Shown: piece after piece, positions 54,619-63,173 of the stretch
How positions within the stretch are numbered: the first letter of the stretch is position 1
Layout of the letters: each line of letters opens with the position of its first letter
DNA from: Devosia rhizoryzae
GTDB taxonomy: Bacteria > Pseudomonadota > Alphaproteobacteria > Rhizobiales > Devosiaceae
NCBI RefSeq assembly: GCF_016698665.1
Contig: NZ_CP068046.1
Location: 992,001-1,056,000 of the forward strand
Direction: 5' to 3'
Length of the DNA stretch: 64,000 nt
Translations under genes and position numbers: made by a program
Notes under the pieces: model-generated
Told to the model about the DNA's origin: nothing
The model's database searches: none
What the model saw: only the letters and a program-made list of their open reading frames with translations

Positions 54619-57600
54619 CTAGAGAATGAAGTCGCTGGCGGTGAGCGTCACCAGGCCGGTCAGCTCCACATGGAAGTCAGCCACGCGATCGCCGTTCAGG
54701 TCGCCCATGACGATGACCCTGTCGTTTGCTGTTCCAGCCGGGTCTTCCTGCACCCACCGGATCTGGCCGCGAACCCCGGTAAAGGCGGCGCCTTGCGTCT
54801 CGAGGAAGGAGAACGCCTGGTTGCCGCTGAGGCTGGTATTGGCGTCGATGGCAGAAAAGTCGAACCGGTCCTCACCATGGACGAAATCGGTGATGACATC
54901 GCGTGTCGATACGGTGCTGCCGATCTCGGACACTGCATTGAAGATGAAGAGGTCATTGCCGATCCCGCCGGTCATGACGTCGCGACCCGCACCACCCGTG
55001 ATCCTGTCGTCACCGGCACCGCCGATCAACGTATCGGCTCCACCCATGCCGAGAAGGATGTCGTTCCCATCACCGCCGTTGAGCAGATTGGCTGCCGATG
55101 ACCCGGTGATGGTATCCGCGCCACTGCCACCCCGGATGTTTTCTATCGTGGCGAGCACATCGGTGCCCGTCTGAGCGCTAGTGGCGGTTCCGTTGGTGAG
55201 GTTCACGACCGCCGCAGCACTCGTAGCGGAGAGGTCATAGAGGTCGGTGCCGGCATTTCCGGTGTAACGATCGTTCCCGTCGCCGATGGTCGCGAAGAAG
55301 GTGTCGTTGCCACCGCCTCCACTCGCGACGTCATCGCCTTCGTCACCATAGATGAGGTCATCACCGTTCCCTGCGGCAATCGTATCGTTTCCAGCCAGGG
55401 CCCGATAAGTGTCGGCCGTTGCTCTGGCTGCAAGATTGTCGGCTCCCGCGGTGCCTTGCACGATGTTGGATGCGACCAAGTCCATCTGCGCGGTGCCTTG
55501 GGCGAGCTTGGTTCCTGCGGTGGCGGTATAGGTGAAGGTCACCGCGCTAGAGTCATTGAGAGGTGGAGTGTAGGTCCAAAGATCGGCTCCAGCTGAAACG
55601 ATGGTTCCGATCGATGCCTTGACCGAAGTGATTGCAACGGATCCACTTAGGGCAGAGCCGACGATTTCTGCTGTTGTGAGGGTTCGCGTCGTATTGGCGA
55701 CCAGGGGCGTCAGCGTTGTAGAGGCGACCACGTCGACCACCTGGCTGGTGGGGGCGGAATAGACGGTTTCAGTGGTTCCCCGACCGTCTCGATAGCTCAC
55801 GGCCACGCGGACGACCTGGTCGGCATCGGCCTGTACCAGGCGGTATGTTGCCGATCGGGCATTGGCAATGTTGGTGAAGGTGGTGCCGTTGCCGCGCTGC
55901 CACTGATAGCTGAATGTGCCCAGGCCATCGGCGTCCTGGATCGATGATGTGTTGACCGAAAGCGTGACGTTTTCGGTTGCTATGCCAGTGATTGCCGGTG
56001 CTCCGGTGGGCAGGTCGTTGGCGTTCAGCACCGTTACGGTCAGCGATTTGGTGAACGCAAGCGGTCCATCAGCTGCGGTAATGGCCAGCGTGACAGTTGG
56101 CGTTGCTTCGAAGTTGAGGGCGTTCCCCGCCTTGAGGTACAGGGCGCCTGTCCCGGCGTCTATTTCGAAGCGGTCGTCGGAGACTGTGACCGTATTGGCA
56201 CGGAACCCCGGAGCCAGATCCGGATCGATGACGGCCAGGTCTGCGATCTTGGTCCGAACAATAGAGTTCTCGGTCACGCTTACCTGATTGGAAATGGTGA
56301 TGTTGGTTGGCGCTTCGTTGACGTCGGCAACTGAGAGGGTGACGGACTTGGAAAAGCGAACCAGCCCGTCGGCGCTGTTCAGCGTCACATCGATCTGCGG
56401 GGTCGCTTCGAAGTCGATGGATTGCCCTGCCTTAAGATAGAGGGCGCCGGTATCGGCATCTATCTCGAAGCGCGGGTCGGAAACGGTCACCACGTTGTTG
56501 CGCATCAGCGGGTTAGTGTCGGGGTCGACCACGAAAAGGTCAGCTACCTTGAAGCGGGCGGTGGAGTTTTCCGGTATCGCGGCAACATTGCTGAGCACGA
56601 TATCTGTTGGAGCCAGGTTTATAGGTACCTGCTTGACGGACACGGTATGGCTGCCGATCGCTCCGAGGTCGATGGTCAGAAGGTCGTTCACCTGACTGAC
56701 CACCGTCGCACCGGTGACCTGATAGACCATGCCTGGCATTTGTTTGACGTCGATCACCACCTTGCCTTCACCGGCAATGGTGAAGTCGAGATTGGTCCCA
56801 TCGCCGATCAAGGTCACGAGCTGCGCACGCGAGCCGATCGAGGTGATGTGGGTGACGTCGGTTGCAGTTGCGGCAAGTTGGACTTCGAACGTGCCGCCGT
56901 CTGCGTCGAGGAAGACGCTCTCACCATCATAGGCATACCAGTTGGTCACCGAGCCAATGGTCTTGCCGCCAAGATCGTCGAGATTGAGGGCGAAGGTGCC
57001 CAGCGTGCCGCTTTGCGGCGTGGCGGTTATCGTAATGACATCGCCCGCAACGCTGAAGCCGAAAGCTGTTTTTTCGAATGCCTTGATCCGTGCGGCCAGG
57101 TCCATGAGGGTCACGAATTCGGTGCCCGCAGCATGAGCCGCTGCGATGAAGTTGGTGAACATCGCCTGGGTGTAGGGAGAGGGCTGGCCTGGATCGAGGC
57201 TCCAGGCCGTGACTCCATAGTCGTGCCAGGGCCAGATGACGATCGGCATGTCGGAATTGGCGTTCAGCTCCGCCCATTCAGCTGCCCACTTGGCTTCGGC
57301 CTGCTGCGGGTTAAGGCCGAGCCAGCCCATCAGCGTGAAGTCAAAGGACATGTTGGGGGCGAGATAGACCTGGTTCTGAGCGTCTGGCGTCAGATAACCC
57401 AAGGCGCCCGGGTAACCGGCTCCGAGCATGGAAGCGCCGCCCGAAAGGTAGTCGTAGTACTGCATGATCTGCTGGGCGGTGTAGAGACCCTCGGGCATGC
57501 CGGGCACCGCCGCGCCGCCTACCGGGTAGCCGAGATTGGCTTCCAGCACGGCCCGGGAGGAAGCAAACTGGAAGGCATAAGTTGCGTCGAGGAACGCCTT

Positions 57601-60600
57601 GGACAAGGCGTCTAGCGCCGCCGGATCGGGTGCGGCCAAGACCTGCGCCAGCTTGGCGTTGACCTGCGCCAATGTCATCGTCGCCAGGGCGTTCCCGACC
57701 AGGCCGGGTCCCTCGGCGGAAGCTGCATATTGAGCGATGCGCTGGGTCAGCAGTTCCTGTGTCATGACGCCGGGCAGCAGCAGATTGGTGTCGTGCGGAT
57801 GCGAATAGGAATGCGATCCGATCTCGTTGCCCATGGTCGCGAGCGCATCATAATAGGCGCCGGAAATCAGCCAGTTGGTTTCCTGATCCGGCGGATTGAA
57901 GCCGATATTGATATAGTAGGAACCAACGAAATCGTAGTCGGTCTTCCACTGCTGCAGCACGGGGATCATGGCATCATAGATACCCAGGTCCACGTCGTAG
58001 GTTTCCTGGGACTGATCCATGTCATTGCGTGATGCAAAGAGCGACGCGTTGCGCGTCATGTGCAGCGAAACCGTCGGTCCACCGGCCTCTTCGTTGACCC
58101 AGTCGATGGCCTGGCCAAGCAAGTTGACGTCGCCCAACAGCGCTTCGGTAGAAAAATGCACATTGCGGCTGCCCGTTACCGAACCGAGCACGGCGGCATG
58201 GCTGACGCCATTGACCACCTGCTCGGCAATGGTGGTGACGGAGCCGGCGTCCGGATTGGAGGCGACGAAATAGGACGTCGACGAGGCCGGGCCCGAATAG
58301 GTGTGGATCGCGCCGCCTGCGCCATAGCCTTCGGTGATGGCGTGTCCGCCGGCCGTTGCCTTTACCTCGACGGTAACCCTGGCATCGCCGCCAGTCCGGT
58401 TGATCCCGAACAGCGACTGCATGATCGCATAGGCATTGCCGGGAAGGCTGTTGCCCGCGGCATCATTGGTCATGAAGTCGCCGGCGGCGATCAGTGACAC
58501 GTCGTATTGGTAGACGAGCTTGGTCAGCGCGTCCTGGATGGCAGCAACGTTTTCCGGCACGTTGCGGAAGGATGGGAAGATGATGGTGTCGTAGTTCACC
58601 ATCTTGGAGAGGTCCGCGAGATCGGCCTCCGAGACGAGATCGAACGGAATACCGGCTGCCATGGCCTGGCTTTGCGCTGCCATTACCAGCTGGGAATAGG
58701 CCATCTGGCTGAAGAAGTTGTTGGCCGTGGTCTGCGAGAAAACAATGGCCACCTTGGTGCCCGTCTCGGTGGCGGCGGGCAGGGAGGCTGGGTCATAGAC
58801 CGTGTAGGCCGGGGACAGATAATTGCCCGGCAGGTAGACGCTGTCGTTGACGTCGGCAAGCATGCTGACGGCATTGACGCCAACGCCGAGCATCGACTTG
58901 GGTACGGCAAATTCTATGCTCTTGCCATCGGGAGCCAGCTTGAAGTCGATCGTGCCGACGAGCGTCTGGCCGGCGCCGCCACTATAGAGCCGCGCGATGC
59001 CGTCGGCGCCAATGTTGACGTTGAACTCGGCGCCGCCAGCATAGCCGAAAACCTGGTATCCGGTGGCGGTGTTGCCGTCTGTGTTGAGCCAGAAGGTCGT
59101 GTTCGGGCCGATCGCCACCGCGCTCTTGAGGCCGAACGTGTAGCTGTCGTCGCTGAACTTGCCGTAGATTTCGTAGCCGTCCACCGTCGTCATCGGTGTT
59201 TCGAGCCTTTGGCTCGTGGTCCATTCCGAGATGATGCCGTCGAACTGGCTTGGCGGGATGGAGGCGGGATCCACCAGGCTGTAGCCGCCACCGGCGTAGT
59301 TGGCTGGCAGGTAAACTGCATTGTTGATGTCGGCATAAAGGCTGACGGCCGTGACCGTCGCTCCGATCAAGGCGCGCGGGACGGCAAATTCCATGCTGAG
59401 ACCATCCGCAGCAATTCTGTAGTCGATCTGCCCGACCAACGTTTGCCCCTCGGCGCCGCTATAGAGCCGAGCCACACCGTCGAGGCCGATATTGACGTTG
59501 AACTCGGCGCCGCCCGCGAAGCCGAAGATCTGGTGTCCGGTGGCCGCATCCTTGTCGGTGTTGAGCCAGAAGGTGGTGTCTGCTCCGATCGGCACAGCGC
59601 TTTTCACGCCGAAGACGAAGCTGTCGTTCTGAACTGCTCCGTAAAGTTCATAGCCTGGTACGACCGCTGCGCTGTCGAGACGCTGGGCGGCGGTCCATTC
59701 GGTGAGCAGGCCATCATAGGGGCTTGGCGGCACGATCACCGGGGCACTCAGGACATAGCCGCCTGCTGCGTAGCTCGGCGGCAGGAAAACCGTGTTGTTG
59801 ATGTCCGCGAGCAGTACAACCGAGGTAACGGCCGTGCCCAATAGCGCCTGTGGCACAGCAAATTCGATGCTGAGGCCGCCAGCGGCGATCTTGTAGTCGA
59901 TGGTTGAAACCAGGGTCTGCCCATCGGCTCCGCTATAAAGCCGCGCCACGCCATCCGGGCCGATATTGACGTTGAACTCGGCGCCGCCAGCGAAGCCGAA
60001 GATTTGGTGGCCGGTCGCAACATTGTTGTCGGTGTTGAGCCAGAAGGTGGAATTGGGTCCGATCGGGACAGCGCTGCTGACGCCGAAAACAAAATTTCCA
60101 TCGGCCACTTTGCCGTAAAGCGCGTATCCGGCCACCTCGTTAGCCGGCGTGTCCAGACGCTGTTCGGCCGTCCATTCGGTCAGGAGGCCGTCATAGGGCC
60201 CGGCGGGCGGCGGCGTCGTGATCGTATAAGCCGGATAGGTATAGTCGACCGGCAGGAACACCGAGTTGTTGACGTCGGCCATAATGCCGACGCTCGCGAC
60301 GCTGGTGCCGAGCAGTGTCTTGGGCAAGGCGATTTCGAGGATCTTGCGATCGGCACTCATTGCGTAGTCGAGATTGCCAACCAGCGTTTGCCCGTCAGCG
60401 CCGCTGTAGAGCCTTGGGACGCCATCGGCACCAAAATTAACGTTGAATTCTGCGCCCGAGGCGAAGCCCCATACCTTGTAGCCGGTATTGGTATTGGCAT
60501 CCGTGTTGAGCCAAAGAGTGGATGTGGCGTTGATGGCGACGGCCGAACTAAGTGCGAAGTAGAACACGTCCGCTTCGGCGCGACCGTAGAGCGCGTAGCC

Positions 60601-60678
60601 GGCCACGGTCGTCAAAGCCGACTCGAGACGGTCATCGGCAGTCCAGTCCGCCAAGGTGCCATTCAAAGCGATGGTCAT
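54619..60678 (-). CDS. Giant RTX protein with CBM9-like repeats and PelA-like deacetylase core
   Basis: 2019 residues. Four CBM9-like modules of about 155 residues come first (starting near 1, 163, 319 and 479; each with WLNTD, FNVNxGxDGxxRLYSG and ADxN). Next is an amidotransferase-like Rossmann domain (about 634-870, TKVAIVFSQTTANNFFSQMA), then a CE4-type deacetylase (about 873-1200) with a DxD motif in ASRNDMDQSQ and the HxxxH metal site GSHSYSHPHD. Two cadherin-like domains follow (from about 1356 and 1456, each ending in DTGALYLKAG or GTGALYLKAG), then RTX repeats (1736-1900) and a serralysin-type C-terminus ending LTASDFIL. The amidotransferase-plus-CE4 order is that of P. aeruginosa PelA without its hydrolase. 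There is no Sec signal, so type I secretion is likely. An AGGA ribosome site precedes the ATG. Confidence 0.85.
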   Translation of the reverse strand: MTIALNGTLADWTADDRLESALTTVAGYALYGRAEADVFYFALSSAVAINATSTLWLNTDANTNTGYKVWGFASGAEFNVNFGADGVPRLYSGADGQTLVGNLDYAMSADRKILEIALPKTLLGTSVASVGIMADVNNSVFLPVDYTYPAYTITTPPPAGPYDGLLTEWTAEQRLDTPANEVAGYALYGKVADGNFVFGVSSAVPIGPNSTFWLNTDNNVATGHQIFGFAGGAEFNVNIGPDGVARLYSGADGQTLVSTIDYKIAAGGLSIEFAVPQALLGTAVTSVVLLADINNTVFLPPSYAAGGYVLSAPVIVPPSPYDGLLTEWTAAQRLDSAAVVPGYELYGAVQNDSFVFGVKSAVPIGADTTFWLNTDKDAATGHQIFGFAGGAEFNVNIGLDGVARLYSGAEGQTLVGQIDYRIAADGLSMEFAVPRALIGATVTAVSLYADINNAVYLPANYAGGGYSLVDPASIPPSQFDGIISEWTTSQRLETPMTTVDGYEIYGKFSDDSYTFGLKSAVAIGPNTTFWLNTDGNTATGYQVFGYAGGAEFNVNIGADGIARLYSGGAGQTLVGTIDFKLAPDGKSIEFAVPKSMLGVGVNAVSMLADVNDSVYLPGNYLSPAYTVYDPASLPAATETGTKVAIVFSQTTANNFFSQMAYSQLVMAAQSQAMAAGIPFDLVSEADLADLSKMVNYDTIIFPSFRNVPENVAAIQDALTKLVYQYDVSLIAAGDFMTNDAAGNSLPGNAYAIMQSLFGINRTGGDARVTVEVKATAGGHAITEGYGAGGAIHTYSGPASSTSYFVASNPDAGSVTTIAEQVVNGVSHAAVLGSVTGSRNVHFSTEALLGDVNLLGQAIDWVNEEAGGPTVSLHMTRNASLFASRNDMDQSQETYDVDLGIYDAMIPVLQQWKTDYDFVGSYYINIGFNPPDQETNWLISGAYYDALATMGNEIGSHSYSHPHDTNLLLPGVMTQELLTQRIAQYAASAEGPGLVGNALATMTLAQVNAKLAQVLAAPDPAALDALSKAFLDATYAFQFASSRAVLEANLGYPVGGAAVPGMPEGLYTAQQIMQYYDYLSGGASMLGAGYPGALGYLTPDAQNQVYLAPNMSFDFTLMGWLGLNPQQAEAKWAAEWAELNANSDMPIVIWPWHDYGVTAWSLDPGQPSPYTQAMFTNFIAAAHAAGTEFVTLMDLAARIKAFEKTAFGFSVAGDVITITATPQSGTLGTFALNLDDLGGKTIGSVTNWYAYDGESVFLDADGGTFEVQLAATATDVTHITSIGSRAQLVTLIGDGTNLDFTIAGEGKVVIDVKQMPGMVYQVTGATVVSQVNDLLTIDLGAIGSHTVSVKQVPINLAPTDIVLSNVAAIPENSTARFKVADLFVVDPDTNPLMRNNVVTVSDPRFEIDADTGALYLKAGQSIDFEATPQIDVTLNSADGLVRFSKSVTLSVADVNEAPTNITISNQVSVTENSIVRTKIADLAVIDPDLAPGFRANTVTVSDDRFEIDAGTGALYLKAGNALNFEATPTVTLAITAADGPLAFTKSLTVTVLNANDLPTGAPAITGIATENVTLSVNTSSIQDADGLGTFSYQWQRGNGTTFTNIANARSATYRLVQADADQVVRVAVSYRDGRGTTETVYSAPTSQVVDVVASTTLTPLVANTTRTLTTAEIVGSALSGSVAITSVKASIGTIVSAGADLWTYTPPLNDSSAVTFTYTATAGTKLAQGTAQMDLVASNIVQGTAGADNLAARATADTYRALAGNDTIAAGNGDDLIYGDEGDDVASGGGGNDTFFATIGDGNDRYTGNAGTDLYDLSATSAAAVVNLTNGTATSAQTGTDVLATIENIRGGSGADTITGSSAANLLNGGDGNDILLGMGGADTLIGGAGDDRITGGAGRDVMTGGIGNDLFIFNAVSEIGSTVSTRDVITDFVHGEDRFDFSAIDANTSLSGNQAFSFLETQGAAFTGVRGQIRWVQEDPAGTANDRVIVMGDLNGDRVADFHVELTGLVTLTASDFIL

Positions 60679-60703
60679 GATCTTGTCCTACTCGAGCGAG
60701 GTT

Positions 60704-61354
60704 TCAAAAAGGGGGGGTGAGGTTCGAAAAGGCTAAGGATCGAACCGGAGCAGCTTCGAGAAGTTGGGAGAAAGCGCCTGATGGCGCTACCCAAAGCGCC
60801 ATGTTGTCGCCACCCAGCTCTGTCCTCAAAAAATGCAGGCGCTGTTCATAGGCGGGGTTCGATCCCCCTTTAGCGATCGCGGCTTCCAGGAGGGAGGCTT
60901 CGCCGTCCTTGTCACTGAGAAGCCGGTACAGCACCCGCAAGCGCGCGAGATCTTGCTCATCGCCGTTGCGGTCATATTCTGCTCGAAGGACCTGTGCTTC
61001 CCCCGAATAGTCGCGGGCATCGCGGAACAGGGCCAGGACTTGGCGGATAACTTCAGGACTAGCGCTCTGCAGTGTCGGCTCGTTGACGAGGAGCCAGGCG
61101 GCGCTGAGCCTCTTCTTGGTCAGGACGTAAGTCTTGAGCAACATCTGGCTCTCGTAGCTCGATAGCATACCGTGTGCCTGCGTCTCTTCGAGCACGGCCA
61201 TTGCTTCTGGATAGCGCGCATCATCAAGCAGACCGGCCGCTTTTTCTTCGGCGTTCGGAAGCAGGGACCATATCCCCGCCAGTGCAATAGCTGCCAGGAG
61301 CAAGATCGCAGGCATTGTCCGGTCTTTAGGCTTGGTGCTAGCGGGATCGAACAT
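60704..61354 (-). CDS. Membrane-anchored TPR-like protein of the Pel-like locus
   Basis: 216 residues from the ATG at 61354 (MFDPASTKPKDR), chosen for its AGGGAG ribosome site and its 17-base overlap with the GH114 gene. One N-terminal hydrophobic helix (about 15-32) is followed by helical TPR-like repeats (ARYPEAMAVLEETQ, DLARLRVLYRLLSDKDGEASLLE). The layout suggests a periplasmic scaffold held to the inner membrane. In Pel systems the TPR part of PelB binds PelA and modulates it. This protein could do the same, but no beta-barrel is attached. It lies 25 bases before the giant deacetylase gene. Confidence 0.78.
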   Translation of the reverse strand: MFDPASTKPKDRTMPAILLLAAIALAGIWSLLPNAEEKAAGLLDDARYPEAMAVLEETQAHGMLSSYESQMLLKTYVLTKKRLSAAWLLVNEPTLQSASPEVIRQVLALFRDARDYSGEAQVLRAEYDRNGDEQDLARLRVLYRLLSDKDGEASLLEAAIAKGGSNPAYEQRLHFLRTELGGDNMALWVAPSGAFSQLLEAAPVRSLAFSNLTPPF

Positions 61355-62294
61355 CGTCGAGCTCCCTGTTTGCAATAAAGAGCGGTGCACCAAGGGCGGT
61401 GGCCTGGGCTCGGGCCAGAGTCTTGCTCTCGGCGGTATTCAGATATTCAACAACAAAGACGGGCTTGCCTGTGCGCTGAAAGTCTTGCAGCAGCGTGAGG
61501 CTCGCGCGCAGCTCCGCATTGCTGTTGCGAGCGCCGTCGCCTTCAAGGCCGAAGAACAGGTCTTCCTTGCCCACTGCATCAAGCGTTTGCGCATAGCTAT
61601 CATCCGCGAGCAGTTCTTCGGCGTTCTGTCCGATGACGACAAAGCCGGGCCGCTTGTTTCTGGCATAGGATGCAAGGCTTTCGACGAAGGCGCTCATTGC
61701 GGCCATCCGTTCGGCACGGCCGTAGCCGGGCTCGGCGACATCGAAGGCATCGATGCGATCGAGATAAACGCCGTCAAAACCAGCGTCGATGATGGCATCA
61801 AGGTAAGAGTTGGCACCACCAAAGATGATGTTCTGCCAGTCGGGGAGCCAGTACCGGATGGCGTAATTGCCTTGCCAGTCCGGGTTCTCCGCGCCCAGCC
61901 AGGAGGGAGACTCAGCATTCCACTGGCGTTGCCAGTAGAAGCGATAGTCCTCGGCCTCCCCAATGCTGAGGTATGCGATTACGAAGCGCCTATGGCCGTC
62001 TGGTTGGCGTTTCATGGCTGCAACGTCGGCCGCGGTGAAGGAACGCTCTTCGCTGCCATCGCGGGAATAATCGACAACCATCAGATCGTAAGGGGAGGCG
62101 GCCACTTCCTGTGGATTCACCTGCTGCAGCTGGTAACCCCAGCTCCTCACCGCAGATAAGTCGGTGCGCAAGGGGGCAGACAACGCGGGCGTCGCAGCAA
62201 TGGCGAGGGCGATCTGCAGAACCAGTGCGGAACTGAGCAGCGGCAGGCAGAACCGCTCGCCATGGTAGGTCTTGGTATTTCCGCCCTCAAGCAT
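61338..62294 (-). CDS. GH114 endo-alpha-1,4-polygalactosaminidase-like hydrolase (PelA hydrolase part)
   Basis: 318 residues from the ATG at 62294, which gives a signal peptide (LPLLSSALVLQIALAIAATP, cleavage near ALSA). In-frame ATGs at 62339 and 62369 are alternatives. The TIM-barrel pattern of the TM1410/GH114 family is evident: WGYQLQQVNPQEVA, YDLMVVDYSRDG with the catalytic-region Asp, RFVIAYLSIGEAEDYRFYW, NYAIRYWLPDW and GFDGVYLDRIDAF. In P. aeruginosa this domain is the N-terminal part of PelA and cuts Pel polysaccharide. Here it is a separate exported protein, first gene of a three-gene minus-strand operon and divergent from pelE/pelF. Confidence 0.87.
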   Translation of the reverse strand: MLEGGNTKTYHGERFCLPLLSSALVLQIALAIAATPALSAPLRTDLSAVRSWGYQLQQVNPQEVAASPYDLMVVDYSRDGSEERSFTAADVAAMKRQPDGHRRFVIAYLSIGEAEDYRFYWQRQWNAESPSWLGAENPDWQGNYAIRYWLPDWQNIIFGGANSYLDAIIDAGFDGVYLDRIDAFDVAEPGYGRAERMAAMSAFVESLASYARNKRPGFVVIGQNAEELLADDSYAQTLDAVGKEDLFFGLEGDGARNSNAELRASLTLLQDFQRTGKPVFVVEYLNTAESKTLARAQATALGAPLFIANRELDDVRSR

Positions 62295-62462
62295 GATGCC
62301 CGCCGAAGTGTCTGCGCAAGGACCATCCTTGGCCTCCATTCGATAGCCGAGTGGCAGCGGAGATCGCATTGACACCCATCAATGCTGGGCGGGCCGGCGC
62401 GCCGTTAGAAAGGCCTCATCAGGCGTGCTGCCAGCATGCCGTTGCACCGAGCAGGTGATGTC
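62295..62462. promoter_or_regulatory. Divergent promoter region of the Pel-like operons
   Basis: About 168 bases separate the GH114 start from the PelE-like start and must serve both operons. A start upstream of 62294 would shorten the region. No clear operator, CtrA box or hairpin is visible. Confidence 0.35.
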
Positions 62463-63140
62463 ATGAACGAGCACATAAATCCCCAAACAATGGCCGTGGA
62501 GCCTGTTAGGCAGGCGCGCGCCGTTAGCGCCGTTACAAAGACCGTGCAGGTCGCGGTGGTCGTTGCCGAGGTTCTCTTGGTCGCTCTTTTGCTCACCGGG
62601 TATGATTGGCAGATCGTGCTTGCCGGCCATATTGGCATCATCGGCGTCTTGATCGCGCTGGTGCTCGGGTTTGAGTATGCCAAGGTACCCACCGGGACGC
62701 TTCAGGCGTTTACGCTTCTCACCTTTGCCGGCGGACCAGTCGGTGCGGCGGCCGCCCTCAGTGGCGAGCAGCAGATCTGGCAGACGCGCGGCGATGCCCT
62801 TGATCGCTGGTACGAAACCATCGCGCCAAGCCAGGCAGAGGCCGTGACGCTGGTCGATCTCATCATCGATGGCCGGTTGGTGCGCAAGCAGTCGCAGCTG
62901 CCACGACCCTTCGACACGCTGCTTGAAACCGGCACCGTCCAGGAAAAGCAGGCGCTCCTGGCCTATCTTGCCATCGAGGACGACGAAAAGTTCGTCGAGA
63001 TCGCCCTGGCTCTTGCCCTGCGTAGTCCCGATCAGCGGGTGCGGGTTCAGGCTGCCGCGGTGGCCGCGCATATCAAGGCGCGCAACAGAGTTCGTGGCCT
63101 GCCGGCTAGCACTCTCCTCGACGGCACAGCGCGCGCCTAA
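62463..63140 (+). CDS. PelE-like membrane protein with HEAT-like repeats
   Basis: 225 residues from the ATG at 62463 (MNEHINPQTMAVEPVRQ). Two adjacent membrane helices (about 33-52 and 56-76) are followed by a cytoplasmic helical region with HEAT-like repeats (FDTLLETGTVQEKQALLAYLAIEDDEKF, SPDQRVRVQAAAVAAHI). This matches the topology of PelE, two membrane helices plus a repeat domain that bridges the inner-membrane Pel complex, though it is shorter than the Pseudomonas protein. It lies 33 bases before pelF. The assignment rests on topology and position more than on sequence. Confidence 0.65.
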   Translation: MNEHINPQTMAVEPVRQARAVSAVTKTVQVAVVVAEVLLVALLLTGYDWQIVLAGHIGIIGVLIALVLGFEYAKVPTGTLQAFTLLTFAGGPVGAAAALSGEQQIWQTRGDALDRWYETIAPSQAEAVTLVDLIIDGRLVRKQSQLPRPFDTLLETGTVQEKQALLAYLAIEDDEKFVEIALALALRSPDQRVRVQAAAVAAHIKARNRVRGLPASTLLDGTARA

Positions 63141-63173
63141 CTCCACAAACCTCAGACACAAAGGACAAGACCA

